NCBI GenBank assembly: GCA_036924085.1
Contig: JAVGWX010000012.1
Coordinates: 898,501 to 962,500, forward strand
Direction: 5' to 3'
Length of the DNA stretch: 64,000 nt
From: Ariolimax columbianus
Lineage: Eukaryota; Mollusca; Gastropoda; Stylommatophora; Arionidae
Shown here: positions 47,603 to 61,240 of the stretch, in pieces
Position numbering within the stretch: position 1 is the first letter of the stretch
Layout of the letters: the number at the start of each line of letters is the position of its first letter
Translations under genes and position numbers: made by a program
The notes under the pieces: model-generated
What the model saw: only the letters and a program-made list of their open reading frames with translations
Told to the model about the DNA's origin: nothing
Database searches by the model: none

Positions 47603-47986
47603 GGCTCCCCTAGCTAGTTACATCCCCCTCTTTTACCAGAACTCGTACCTAGGTTTTCTCCTCGAGATTTCATAAAAACCAGTTAATAACATTTATCCCT
47701 ACCGAACATGCTGTAACAGGCTCCTATGCGTCTAGGCGTTAAATAAGGTTACGTAATTAACAGTTAACATCTGTGGGGCTTGGAAACCAACGCTATGCAT
47801 TCCAGGCATTCCGATCTGTAGATTTGAGTACATCTGTACTGGCTAGCTTAGTTAGTTGTAATTCTATAATAAACAAGAAATGGCTGCTATCGATGCTCCC
47901 ACACTTTCTAACTGAAATAAAACATGTCTAAAATACTATCCCTAATAAATATCACCACCACTAAGATCTGTTACACCTTCTTACAG
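47603..47986. other. Unique intron end before exon 8
   Basis: No gene recognised; ends in the acceptor ttacaccttcttacag. Confidence 0.55.
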
Positions 47987-48142
47987 AGCCAGACCTGGTC
48001 ATTCACTCCAGCTCAAGAGAAGAAATATGTCCTCAAGGCCATGCTCTTGACCTGGGTTCAAGGACTTGTTGACCTCCCTGGAGACAAGAAACAGTGTTTC
48101 TCTCTCAGAGTCATCGGCGAAGGTTGCTATGGCGACCTGCAG
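47987..48142 (+). CDS. CFAP65: CFAP65-like exon 8
   Basis: Acceptor cttcttacag, donor gttaga; exactly 52 codons, phase 0 on both sides. It encodes SQTWSFTPAQEKKYVLKAML, LTWVQGLVDLPGDKKQCFSL and RVIGEGCYGDLQ. W.F.P..EKKYV.KA.L......G and the strand FSLRVIGEG..G.L complete the ASH domain of exons 6-7. The glycine-rich GEGCYG end is typical for the transition to the next domain. Confidence 0.87.
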
Positions 48143-48174
48143 GTTAGAGATCATCTTGTCTTTGGTTTACTTCT

Positions 48175-48372
48175 GTCACTCTTAGCTCCAAAATTCTGAA
48201 CTTTACACACTCTTAGCTCCAAAATTCTGAACTTCACACACTCTTAGCTCCAAAATTCTGAACACACACTCTTAGCTCCAAAATTCTGAACTTCACACAC
48301 TCTAAGCTCCAAAATTCTGAACTCTACACACTCTTAGCTCCAAAATTCTGAACTTCACACACTCTTAGCTCT
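48175..48372. repeat. cactcttagctccaaaattc repeat
   Basis: About seven units of roughly 29 bp, close after the exon 8 donor. Confidence 0.94.
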
Positions 48373-48700
48373 TTGACATTTCCAGTTCCCTGTGGAGCAT
48401 AAACGTTTAGGGCAGGAGAGGGGTGGCTGGCGACTGTGTTGGCTAAGGATCATAGTAGTTTATGGGGCACAGTCTAACCCCTGTCAATGCGTGGACCGAA
48501 GTGAGAGGTAAATATTCACGATAGGAGAAGAGCTTGACTAGTTCAGAGACGGGGGGGGGGGGGGGGGGTCAAATTGACCATTTTGGTCCCAGAAACACCT
48601 GGATAAGGATTAGATTGATGATAGTGACACAGCAGGTTGTCACATTTAATGTGACAATGTTCTATAGATATTGCAACCATTGAGATTCTAGATTTTCAGC
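48373..48700. other. Unique spacer with an 18-base G run
   Basis: No gene recognised. The G homopolymer is at 48551-48568. Confidence 0.6.
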
Positions 48701-49566
48701 TTCACTCCAACATTCTAAGATTCACTCTCCAACATTCTGAGCTCAACTCTCCAACATTCTGAGCTTCACTCTCCAACATTCTGAGCTCAACTCTCCAACA
48801 TTCTGAGCTTCACTCTCTAACATTCTGAGCTTCACTCTCCAACATTCTGAGCTTCACTCTCCAACATTCTGAGCTTCAAACACTTTCCAACATTCTGAGC
48901 ATCTTTCTCCAACATTCTGAGCTTCAAACACTCTCCAACATTCTGAGCTTCACTCTCCAACATTCTGAGCTCAACTCTCCAACATTCTGAGCTTCACTCT
49001 CCAGAATTGTGAGCTTCACTCTCCAACATTCTGAGCTTCACTCTCCAAGATTCTGAGATTCACTGACCTACATACTGAGCTTCAAACACTCTCCAACATT
49101 CTGAGCTTCACTCTCACACATTTTTAGCTTTACCCTCCAACATTCTCAGCTTCAAACACTCTCCAACATTCTAAATTTTACTCTCCAACATTCTGAGCTT
49201 TACACTCCAACATTCTAAGCTTAAAATAGTCTCCAACATTCTGAGATTCACTCTACAACATTCTGGGCTTCACTCTTCAACATTCTCAGCTTCAAACACT
49301 CTCCAACATTCTGAGCTTCACTCTCCAACGTTCTGAGCTTCAAATAGTCTTCAAAATTCTGAGATTCACTCTCCAACATTTTTAGTTTCACTCTCCAACA
49401 TTCTCAGCTTCAAACACTCTCCAACATTCTGAGCTTCACTCTCCAACATTCTGAGCTTCACTATCCAACATTCTGAGCTTCACTCTCCAACACTCTGAGC
49501 TTCAAACACTCTCCAACATTCTGAGCTTCACTCTCCAACATTCTGAGCTTCACTCTCCATCATTCT
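48701..49566. repeat. 22-bp minisatellite
   Basis: Unit based on attctgagcttcactctcca, about 38 copies, with a longer caaacactc variant. Confidence 0.95.
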
Positions 49567-51592
49567 CCATAAACTCCCCATGCCCTACACTACCATGCCC
49601 TACACGCTTCATCCCATGCCCTACACTCATCATCCCATGCCCTACACTCCCCATGCCCTACACTCACCAGCCCATGTCCTACACTCCCCATGTCCTACAC
49701 TCATCATCCCATGCCCTACACTCCCCATGCCCTGCACTTATCATCCCATGCCCTACACTGCCCATGCCCTACACTCACCACGCCCTACACTCCCCATGCC
49801 CTACACTCCCCATGCCCTACACTCACCATCCCATGCCCTACACTCCCCATGCTTTACACTCCCAATACCCTACACTCATCATCCCATGCCCTACACTCCC
49901 CATGCTCTACACTCCCCATGCTCTACACTCCCCACGCCCTACACTCCCCATGCCCTGCATTCATCATCCCATGCCCTACACTCCCCATGCCCTACACTCA
50001 TCATCCCATGCACTTCACTCCCCATGTCCTACACTCACCATGCCCTACACTCCCCATGCCCTACACTCATCATCCCATGCACTTCACTCCCCATGTCCTA
50101 CACTCCCCATGCCCTACACTCATCATCCCATGCCCTACACTCCCCATGCCCTACACTCATCATCCCATGCACTTCACTCCCCATGTCCTACACTCGCCAT
50201 GTCCTACACTCACCATCCCATGTCCTACATTCACCATCCCATGCCTTACACTCCCCATGTCCTACACTCACAATCCCATACCCTACACTCCCCATGCCCT
50301 ACACTTCCCATGCCCTACACTCATCCCATGCCCTACACTCCCCATGCCCTACACTCTGCATGCCCTATACTCATCATCCCATGCCCTACACTCCCCATGC
50401 CCTACACTCCCCATGCCCTACACTCCCCATGCCCTACACTCCCCATGCCAAACACTCCCCATGCCCTACACTCCCCATGCCCTACACTCATCATCCCATG
50501 TCTTACACTCCCCATGCCCTACACTTCCCATGCCCTACACTCATCCCATGCCCTACACTCTCCATGCCCTACACTCCGCATGTCCTATACTCATCATCCC
50601 ATGCCCTACACTCCCCATGCCCTACACTCCCCATGTCCTACACTCCCCATGCCCTACACATCATCCCATGCCCTACACTCCCCATGCCCTACACTCACCA
50701 GCCCATGTCCTACGCTCCCCATGTCCTACACTCACCATCCCATGCCCTACACTCCCCATGCCCTGCACTTATCATCCCATGCCCTACACTGCCCATGCCC
50801 TACACTCACCACGCACTACACTCCCCATGCTCTACACTCCCAATACCCTACACTCATCATCCCATGCCCTACACTCCCCATGCTCTACACTCCCAATGCC
50901 CTACACTCACCATGCACTGCATTCACCATCCCATGCATTACACTCTCCATGCTCTACACTCCCCATGCTCTACACTCCACATGCTCTACACTCCCCACGC
51001 CCTACACTCCCCATACCCTGCACTCACCATTTCATGCCCTACACTCCCCATGCCCTGTACTCCCCATGCCCTACACTCACCATCCCATGTCCTACACTCA
51101 CCATCCCATGCACTACACTCATCATCCCATGCCCTACACTCCCCATGCCCTACACTCCCCATGCCCTACACTCCCCATGCCCTACACTCCCCATGCCCTA
51201 CACTCCCCATGCCCTACACTCTCCATGCCTTACACTCACCATGTCCTACACTCACCATGTCCTACACTCACCATGTCCTACACTCACCATCCCACGCCCT
51301 GCACTCATCATGCCTTACACTCCCCATGTCCTACACTCCCCATGCCCTACACTCCCCATGCCCTACACTCATGCTGCCCTACACTCATCATCCCATGTTC
51401 TACACTCCCCATGCCCTATACTCACCATCCCATGTTCTACACTCCCCATGCCCTAAACTCCCCATGCCCTATACTCACCATCCCATGCACTACACTCCCC
51501 ATGCCCTACACTCCCCATGCCCTATACTCACCATCCCATGTTCTACACTCACCATGCCCTACAATCCCCATGCCCTACACTCACCGCGTCCT
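49567..51592. repeat. 2-kb array of 16-bp and 21-bp units
   Basis: Units ccctacactccccatg and ccctacactcatcatcccat, about 115 copies. Blocks are duplicated at larger scale: the cctgcacttatcatcccatg stretch at about 49733 recurs near 50763. Three overlapping + frames of 588-710 codons are artefacts. Confidence 0.96.
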
Positions 51593-51606
51593 TATGCTGG
51601 TCTCAG

Positions 51607-51766
51607 TCTGACCAGACCTACGTGGATGTTGGCGATATCTTGGTGGGTACCTCAGCCTCCTGCCCCATCAACGTTTACAACAACAGCAACTGCAGCCTGC
51701 GGTACCACCTAATCGTGGAGGAGCAGGACATACATTGTGAGGACACTTCATCGGGGGACAGACCTA
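51607..51766 (+). CDS. CFAP65: CFAP65-like exon 9
   Basis: Acceptor tgctggtctcag, donor gtgagt. Incoming phase 0 fits exon 8; it ends in phase 1. It encodes SDQTYVDVGDILVGTSASCP, INVYNNSNCSLRYHLIVEEQ and DIHCEDTSSGDRP. V.VGDILVGT......V.NNSNCSL.Y.L is a textbook opening of an ASH/MSP domain, and NNS.C.L.Y fits CFAP65. Confidence 0.87.
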
Positions 51767-51852
51767 GTGAGTACAGCCATTGAGGGGGGGGGGGAGGGGC
51801 TTGGCTGGGTTTGACTCTGTGTAGCTGAGGGCCAGTCCATCACCACATCGAA

Positions 51853-52618
51853 TGTTAGCTTAACTTAACGTCTTTATACTGGTTTAGAAGACTGCAGAAT
51901 CTGTATACAACCAGTTTCATTTCCTTACTCTAAAAGCTATGCGAATGCAGTCAATTTTTGAATGCATTAATTGTCCCTGCCTTCACTACTTCCTGTGGCA
52001 ATGCATTCCAAGCATTCCTAATATCTAATCTGGACCTCTTCTTAGTTAATTTGTAGCTATGCCCTCTTGTTCTTGTAGGTGGTTGTATTTAAAAAACAAC
52101 TTATTATAGTCTAATTTATCGATTCCTCTGATCATCTTATAAACCTGTATTAAGTCACCACGAATTCTTCTCTCTTCGAGACACTGTAGGCCCGTTTTTC
52201 TGAGTCTTTCCTCATAACTGTAATTCTGGAATCCCACTATCAGCTTTGTCGCTCTTTTTTGTATACTTTCCAGCATGTTTATATCCCCTCTATGATAAGG
52301 ACTCCACACCTGTACACAGTACTCCAATCTAGGTCTAACTAAAGCTTTATACAGTTTGACGATCACTTCCTTGCTCCTATGTTTAATATTTCTTTTTATC
52401 ATTCCTAACATTGCATTTGCCTTTTTCACTGCTACCTGGACTTGCTCACACACTTTACCTGTATGATCTATTATTACCCCTAGATTCCTTTTCTGTTCTA
52501 TCATTGAGAAATTGTTCTTGCCCATTCTGTAATTATGTTCCATCTTCCATGGATGAATACCATCTTGACCTGGATATTTATCCACTTTCAACCCCTCCGA
52601 TTTGGTTAAAACCAGGAT
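51853..52618 (-). mobile_element. CR1 3' fragment with internal deletion
   Basis: The 3' tail is at 51858-51890; the minus strand then encodes the RT C-terminal region ([40 protein letters not shown]). Near 52545 it jumps to the PGQDGIHP segment, which in the fuller copy lies much further 5', so about 0.8 kb is deleted. Confidence 0.9.
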
Positions 52619-52639
52619 CAGTTCAGTTCATGTGCTATC

Positions 52640-53017
52640 CAGTATCTCTCCTCTCTTCTATCCCTCTCCTCTCTCCTATCATCTTCCCCTCTCCTCTCCT
52701 TTCCGTCTCTTCTCCAATCGCTCGCCTCTCCAACCCCTTTCCTCTCCAACCCCTCTCCTCTCCAACCCATCCCCTCCTTCCTTTCAATCATCTTTTCTCC
52801 TATTTTCTGCTCTTCTCTCCTCTCCTTTCCCTCACCTCCCATGCACTTTCCTCTCTGTTTTGCTATCCTCTCCTTTCCCTTCCCTTTCCTCTCTTTTCTG
52901 CTCTTCTCTCCTCTCCTTTCCCTCACCTCCACGTTCCATAACCTCTCCTTTAATCGCTTCTCGGCTCTTCTTTCATCTCTCCTTTTCCTCCCCTCCCCCC
53001 TTCTAGTTCTCCATTCC
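52640..53017. repeat. Pyrimidine-rich ctctcc tract
   Basis: Degenerate ctctcctctcctttccctca units with some longer internal duplication. Confidence 0.88.
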
Positions 53018-53124
53018 ACACCACGTCTGCCGAGTGTGGAGTAGCCAGACAAGTTTGAAAGAAATCCCTAGAAACAATCGGTCACATGTGAGAGTAAGAG
53101 TGGCACAGCGTTTTCCTTTGGGTC

Positions 53125-53990
53125 ATTAGGAGGAGAAGGTGAGAGGAAGATGGAGGAGAAGGTGAGAGGAAGGAAGAGGAGGAGGAGAGAAAGATGGAGG
53201 AGGAGGAGAAGGTGGAGGAGGTAGAGAAGATGGAGGAGAAGGTGGAGAGGAAGATGGAGGAGAAGATGGAGAGGAAGATGGAGGAGGTGGAGAAGGTGGA
53301 GAGGAAGATGGAGGAGGTGGAGAAGGTGGAGAGGAAGATGGAGGAGAAGGTGAGAGGAAGGAAGAGGAGGAGGAGAGGAAGATGGAAGAGAGGGAGGAGG
53401 AGAGGAAGGAGAAAGTGAGAGGAAGGAGAAGGTGAGAGGAAGGAGGAGGAGGAGGAGAGGAAGATGGAGGAGAGGGAGGTGGAGAGAAAGATCAAGGAAA
53501 AGGTGAGAAGAAGGAAGAGGAGGAGAAGGTGGAGATCAAAATGGAGGAGGAGGTGAGAGAAAGGAGAAGGTGGAGAGAAAGATGGAGAGAAGGAGAAGAA
53601 GAAGGTGGAGAGAAAGATTGAAGAGGTGGAGAAGGTGGAAATGAAGGTGGAGGAGAAGGTGGAGAAGAAGATGGAGGAAGAGAACAAGGATAAAGAGGTG
53701 GAGAGGAAGGAGGAGGAGAAAGAAGGAGGTGGAAAAAAAGGAGGAGGAGAGGTGGAGAAGAGGAATAGGGAGAAGGTGGAGAGGAAGATGGAGAAAAAAT
53801 TAGGTGGAGGAGAAGGAGATGAAGAAAGGTGAGAAGGAGGAGGAGGAGGAAAAGAAAAAAGAGGAGGTAGAGAAGGGGAAGAAAGGAGGAGAAGATGAGG
53901 AATAGGAGAAGAGAAGAAGGAGTAGGAGGAGAAAGTGAAAGAGGGGGAGCTTAAGGAGGAGGAGGAAGAGGAGATAACGAAGAAAAAGAA
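53125..53990. repeat. Purine-rich gaggagaaggtgga array
   Basis: Almost pure A/G strand for about 0.85 kb with gaagatggaggagaaggtgg units; mirror-symmetric purine tracts. Confidence 0.93.
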
Positions 53991-54002
53991 AAAAGAAGAA
54001 AA

Positions 54003-54292
54003 TGATCGATGGATTGATTGATTGATTGGCTGATTAATTGATTGATCGATTGATTGACTGATTGATTGATTGACTGATTGATTGATTGACTTATTTGGAT
54101 GATTGATTGATTGATGGATTGGTTTATTGATTGACTGATTGATTGACTGATTGACTGATTGGCTGATTGATTGATTGATGGATTCATTGATTGATTGGCT
54201 GATTGATTGACTGAGTAAATGATTGACTGATTGATTGACTGATTGACTGATTGATTGACTGATTGATTGATTGACTGATTGATTGATTGACT
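54003..54292. repeat. attg/actg tetranucleotide array
   Basis: attgattgactgattgattg units running to within 8 nt of the exon 10 acceptor. Confidence 0.96.
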
Positions 54293-54299
54293 CCTACAG

Positions 54300-54428
54300 G
54301 TGTGGAGTTTGACTCGTTGGAAGGTGAGGTCCCGGCCAGGGGCAAGCATACCATCATGGCCGCCATCAGACCTGCCAGACGGGCTCACTACCAGTTTGTT
54401 GTCAGCTACCAGCTGGTCACTCAGCACA
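54300..54428 (+). CDS. CFAP65: CFAP65-like exon 10
   Basis: Acceptor gactcctacag, donor gtcagt. With the base from exon 9 it begins Ser and encodes [40 protein letters not shown] and QH plus one base. F....G.VPARG...I...IRP.RR.HY.F...YQL is the second half of the ASH domain opened in exon 9. The donor choice (after CACA) is supported by phase agreement with exon 11. The upstream array stops 8 nt before the acceptor; the downstream array begins within about 25 nt of the donor. Confidence 0.87.
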
Positions 54429-54439
54429 GTCAGTCTCAC

Positions 54440-57400
54440 GTCACCAGTCTCACCACCATCATCTTCACCATCACTACCACCACCATCACTACCACCACCA
54501 TCACTACCACCATCATCTCTACCACTACAATCACTACCACTACCATCACTACCACCACCATCTCTACCATCACTACCACCACCATCTCCACCATCACTAC
54601 CACCACCATCTCCACCATCACTACCACCACCATCTCCACCATCACTACCACCACCATCTCCACCATCACTACCACCATCATCTTCACCATCACTACCACC
54701 ACCATCACTACCACCACCATCACTACCACCATCATCTCTACCACTACAATCACTACCACTACCATCACTACCACCACCATCTCTACCATCACTACCACCA
54801 CCATCTCCACCATCACTACCACTACCATCACTACCACCACCATCACTACCACCCTCATCTCCACCATCACTACCACCACCATCTCTACCATCACTACCAC
54901 CATCATCTCCACCATCACTACCACCATCATCTCCACCATCACTACCACTACCATCACTACCACCACCATCACTACCACCATCATCTCCACCATCACTACC
55001 ACTACAATCACTACCACTACCAACACTACCACCACCATCACTACCACCATCATCTCCACCATCACTACCACCACCATCACTACCACCACCATCTCTACCA
55101 TCACTATCACCACCATCACTACCACCACCATCTCTACCACCACCATCTCTACCATCACTACCACCACCATCTCTACCACCACCATCTTTACCATCCCTAC
55201 CACCAACATCTCTACCATCACGATCTCCACCATCACTACCACCACCATCTCTACCATCACTACCACTACCACCACCATCACTACCACCACCATCTCCACC
55301 ATCACTACCACTACCATCACTACCACCACCATAATCTCCACCATCACTACCACCACCATCTTTACCATCACTACCACCACCATCACTACCACCACCATCT
55401 CTACCATCACTACCACCACCATCTCTACCATCACTACCACCATCATCTCCACCATCACTACCACCACCATCACTACCACCACCATCTCTACCATCACTAC
55501 CACTACCACCACCATCTCTACCATCACTACCACCACCATCTCTACCACCACCATCTCTACCATCACTACCACCACCATATCTACCACCACCATCTCTGCA
55601 TCACTACCACCAACATCTCTACCACCACCATCTCTACCATCACTACCACCACCATCCCTACCACCACCATCTCTACCATCACTACCACCAACATCTCTAC
55701 CATCACGATCTCCACCATCACTACCACCACCATCTCTACCATCACTACCACTACCATCACTATCACCACCATCACTACCACCATCATCTCCACCATCACT
55801 ACCACTACCATCACTACTACCACCATCACTACCACCATCATCTCCACCATCACTACCACCACCATATCTTCCATCACCATCACTACCACCATCATCTCCA
55901 CCATCAGTACCACCACCATTACTACCACCACCATCACGACCCTCACTACCACCACCATCACTACCAACACCATCACTACCACCACCATCACTACCCTCAC
56001 TACCACCACCATCACTACCACCACCATCACTACCACCACCATCACTACCACCACCCTCACTACCACCACCCTCACTACCACCACCATCACTACCACCACC
56101 ATCACTACCGCCACCATCTCTACCACAACCATCTCCACCATCACTACCACCACCATCTCTACCATCACTACCACAACCATCACTACCACCACCATCACTA
56201 CCCTCACTACCACCACCATCACTACCACCACCATCTCTACCATCACTACCACCACCATATCTACCACCACTATCTCTACCATCACTACCACCACCATCTC
56301 TACCATCACTACCACCAACATCTCTACCATCACGATCTCTACCATCACTACCACCACCATCTCTACCACCACCATCTCTACCATCACTACCACCAACATC
56401 TCTACCATCACGATCTCCACCATCACTACCACCACCATCTCTACCATCACTACCACTACCATCACTATCACCACCATCACTACCACCATCATCTCCATCA
56501 TCACTACCACTACCATCACTACTACCACCATCACTACCACCATCATCTCCACCATCACTACCACCACCATATCTTCCATCACCATCACTACCACCATCAT
56601 CTCCACCATCAGTACCACCACCATTACTACCACCACCATCACCACCCTCACTACCACCACCATCACTACCAACACCATCACTACCACCACCATCACTACC
56701 CTCACTACCACCACCATCACTACCACCACCATCACTACCACCACCATCACTACCACCACCCTCACTACCACCACCCTCACTACCACCACCATCACTACCA
56801 CCACCATCACTACCGCCACCATCTCTACCACAACCATCTCCACCATCACTACCACCACCATCTCTACCATCACTACCACAACCATCACTACCACCACCAT
56901 CACTACCCTCACTACCACCACCATCACTACCACCACCATCTCTACCATCTCTACCACCACCATATCTACCACCACCATCTCTACCATCACTACCACCACC
57001 ATCTCTACCACCACCATCTCTACCATCACTACCACCAACATCTCTATCATCACGATCTCCACCATCACTACCACCACCATCACTACCACAACCATCTCTA
57101 CCACAACCATCTCTACTATCACGATCTCCACCATCACTATCACACCCTCACTACCACCACCATCACTACCACCACTATCACTACCCTCACTACCACCACC
57201 ATCACTACCACCACCATCACTACCATCACTACCACCACCATCACTACCACCACCATCACTATCCTCACTACCACCACCATCACTACCACCACCATCACTA
57301 ACACCCCCATCTCTACCACAACCATCTCTACCATCACTACCACCACCATCTCTACCATCAGTACCACCAACATCACTACCACTACCATCACTACTCTCAC

Positions 57401-60400
57401 TACCACCACCATCCCTACCATCACTACCACCACAATCACTTCCACCACCATCTCTACCACCGCCATCTCTACCATCATGATCTCCACCATCACCCACCAC
57501 CACCATCTCTACCATCACTACCGCCACCATGTCTACCACCATCATCTCTACCATAACGATCTCCACCATCACTACCACAACCATAACTGACGCCATCACT
57601 ACCACCACCATCACTACCACCACCATCACTACCACCACCATCACTACCACCACCATCTCCACCATCACTACCACAACCATAATTGACGCCATCACTACCA
57701 CCACCATCACTACCACCACCATCACTACCACCACCATCTCCACCATCACTACCACAACCATAATTGACACCATCACTACCACCACCATCACTACCTTCAC
57801 CACCTCAACCATCACTACCATCACCATCTCCAAATTCACTACTACCACTACCTCCACCATCACTACCATCACTATCTCTAAATTCACTACAACCACCACC
57901 TCCACTATCACTACCACCACCATCTCCACCATCACTACCACCACCATCTCCTCAATCACAACCATAACTATCAATACCACCACCATCTCCACCATCACTA
58001 CCTTCACCACCTCCACATCACTACCAACACCATCTCCATAATCACTACCACCACCGTCTCCACCATCACTACATTCACCACTTTCACCATCACTACCACC
58101 ACCGTCTGCACCATCACTACCTTCACCACTTCCACCATCACTACCACCACTGTCTCCACCATCACTACCTTTACCACTTCCACCATCACTACCACCACCA
58201 TCTCCACCATCACTACCATCACATCACTACCATCACCATCTCTACCATCAACATCACTACCACCACATCACTACCACCACATCACTACCACTATAACCAT
58301 CACCACCATCACTACCACCACCATCACTACAATCACCATCTCTGCCATCACTACCAACACCATCACTACCACCACCATCACTACCATCATCATCTCTGCC
58401 ATCACTACCACCACCATCACTACCATCACCATCTCTACCACCACCATCACTACAACCACCATCACTACCACCACCATCCCTACCATCACTACCACCACCA
58501 TCACCATCTCTACCACCACCATCACTACCACCACCATCTCTACCATCACTACCACCACCATCACAACCACCACCATCACTACCACCACCATCACTACCAC
58601 CACCATCTCTACCACCACCATCAATACCACCACCATCACTATTACCACCATCACTACCACCACCATCTCTGCCATCACTACCACCACCATCACAACCACC
58701 ACCATCACTACCACCACCATCACTACCATCACCATCTCTACCACCACCATCACTACCACCACCATCTCTGCCATCACTACCACCACCATCACAACCACGA
58801 CCATCACTACCACCACCATCACTACCACCACCATCTCTACCACCACCATCAATACCACCACCATCACTACCACCACCAAATCTACCACCACCATCAATAC
58901 CACCACCATCACTACCACCACCATCTCTACCACCACCATCAATACCACCACCATCACCACCACCACCATCTCCACCTACACTAATCCCACCATCACTACC
59001 ACCACCATCACTATCACCAACATCACTATCACCAACATCACTATCACCAACATCACTACCACCACAATCACTACCACCACCATCACTACCACCACCATCA
59101 CTACCACCATCATCACTACCACCACCATCACTACCACCACCATCACTACCACCACCATCATTACCACCACTATCACTACCACCACCATCTCCACCATCAC
59201 TACCGTCACCATCACTACCACCACCACCTCCACCATCACTACCACCACCATCTCCACCATCACTACCACCACAATCTCCACCACCACTACTATCACTATC
59301 ATTACCATTTCCACCATAACCATCTCCACCATCACTACCATCACTTTCACTACTACCACCATCACTACCACCGCGATCTCCACCATCACTACCACCGCCA
59401 TCTCCACCATCACTATCATCACCATCACTACCACTACCAACTCCACCATCACCATCTCCACCATCACTACTACCACCATCTCTACCATCACTACCACCAC
59501 CATCACCATTTACACCATCACTACCACCACCATCTCCACCACCACTACCACCACCATCTCCACCATCACTACCAGCACCATCACCATCTCCACCATCATT
59601 ACCATCACCATCACTACCACCACCATCTCCTCCACCACCATCTCCACCATCATTACCTTCACCACTTCCACCATCACTATCACCACCATCTCCACCATCA
59701 CTTCCATCACCATCTCCACCATCACTATCACCACCATCTCCACCTACACTAATCCCACCATCAGTACCACCACCATCACTATCACCAACATCACTACCAA
59801 TACAATCACTACCACCACCATCACCACCCCCACCATCACTACCACCATCATCACTACCACCACCATCACTACCACCACCATCATTACCACCACCATCACT
59901 ACCACCACCATCTCCACCATCACTACCGTCACCATCACTACCATCACCATCTTCACCATCACTACCGTCACCATCACTACCACCACCACCTCCACCATCA
60001 CTATGACCACCATCTCCACCATCACTACCACCACCATCTCCACCATCACTACCAGCACCATCTCCACCATCACTACCACCACCATCTCTACCACCACTAC
60101 TATCACTATCATCACCATTTCCACCATCACCATCTCCGCCATCACAACCATCACTTTCACTACTACCACCATCACTACCACCGCCATCTCCACCATCACT
60201 ACCACCGCCATCTCCACCATTACTACTGCCACCATCACTATCATCACCATCACTACCACTACCATCTCCACCATCACTACCATTACCATCTCCACCATCA
60301 CCATTTCCACCATCACTACTACCACCATCTCCACCATCACTACCAGCACCATCTCCACCATCACCATCTCCACCGTCATTACCATCACCATCACTACCAC

Positions 60401-60720
60401 CACCATCTCCTCCACCACCATCTCCACCATCACTACGATCACCATCTTCACCATCACTACCAGCACCATCTCCACCATCACCATCTCTACCATCGCAACC
60501 ATCACCAACACTACCACCACCACCACCAACCCCACCACCACCACCATCTCCACCACTTCCTCCACTTCCATCACTATCTCCACCACCACATTCTCCACCA
60601 TCTTCACCATCTCCAACACCATTTCCACCATCATCATCAACATCATCTCCACTACCATCTCCATCACCACCATCTCTACTAATATCTCCATCAGCACCAT
60701 CTCATCATCTCCCTCACCAC
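54440..60720. repeat. 6.3-kb CAT/CAC trinucleotide-rich array
   Basis: Built of caccaccatcactaccacca, catctctaccatcactacca and related 9-21-bp combinations, all multiples of three. Higher-order copies: a block marked by accatatcttccatcaccat repeats at 705-bp spacing (55864, 56569); one marked by cacctacactaatcccacca repeats at 768-bp spacing (58973, 59741). Frames up to 1004 codons (threonine/isoleucine, proline/serine, or valine/methionine on -) are artefacts. Confidence 0.96.
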
Positions 60721-60846
60721 CACCACCATCTGAACCACCATCTCTCTTCCGATCACCAATAACACTCACATCACACAAATCTCTCTTCCGATCACCTATA
60801 ACACTCCCATCACAGAAATCATATGACCTTACACCTCCTCTCACAG
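60721..60846. other. Short intron end with a two-copy repeat
   Basis: It holds two copies of a roughly 40-bp unit with atctctcttccgatcacc, then the acceptor cacctcctctcacag. Confidence 0.7.
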
Positions 60847-61003
60847 GAAAGACTCTCCCACCGACTCTCCACGAACCACAACATTTGATCAATCTCCTGG
60901 CTACTGGTGTCTACCCATCCCTAACAGTCTCTGATGTCCGGGCACAGGGCAGCGCCATGGGAATCGGCAAGCAGTGTATGTGGGGGCTGTTCTCTCTCAA
61001 CCA
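60847..61003 (+). CDS. CFAP65: CFAP65-like exon 11
   Basis: Acceptor ctcctctcacag, donor gtgagt. With the base from exon 10 it starts Arg and encodes KTLPPTLHEPQHLINLLATG, VYPSLTVSDVRAQGSAMGIG and KQCMWGLFSLN plus two bases. VYP.L.V.D.R..GS......K..LW.LFS.N is a conserved CFAP65 stretch leading into the next ASH repeat. Outgoing phase 2 sets the requirement for the next exon, which I could not place with confidence. Confidence 0.87.
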
Positions 61004-61240
61004 GTGAGTTTTCCTACATGCCATGTGCCATCTTGTGTTCTATACACTATGTCATGTTCTGATACCATGTGTAGCCACACTATGTCATGGATTTGGTGGG
61101 TAGGTTGGGGGCATTTGGTCGGTAGGTGGAGAGGAGGGATTTGGGGAGTAGGTGGGGGAGAGGGGATTATTTTGAGTAGGTTGGGGTGGGGGTGTGGTCT
61201 GTAGATGGGGGAGAGTGGCACAAGAAGGTGGGGGGGGGGG
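61004..61240. other. Intron start, G-rich
   Basis: Unique sequence grading into ggtaggtgggg-type G-rich sequence; no gene seen. Confidence 0.5.

Noticed and set aside
49580..51712. Histidine/proline-rich 588-710-codon frames
   Set aside because: 16- and 21-bp tandem repeat; only 51607-51766 at the end (exon 9) is coding, and partly in another frame.
54287..57301. 1004-codon + frame beginning at exon 10
   Set aside because: Only the first 43 or so codons are real (exon 10). The remainder is read-through of a trinucleotide array past a good donor that joins exon 11 in phase.
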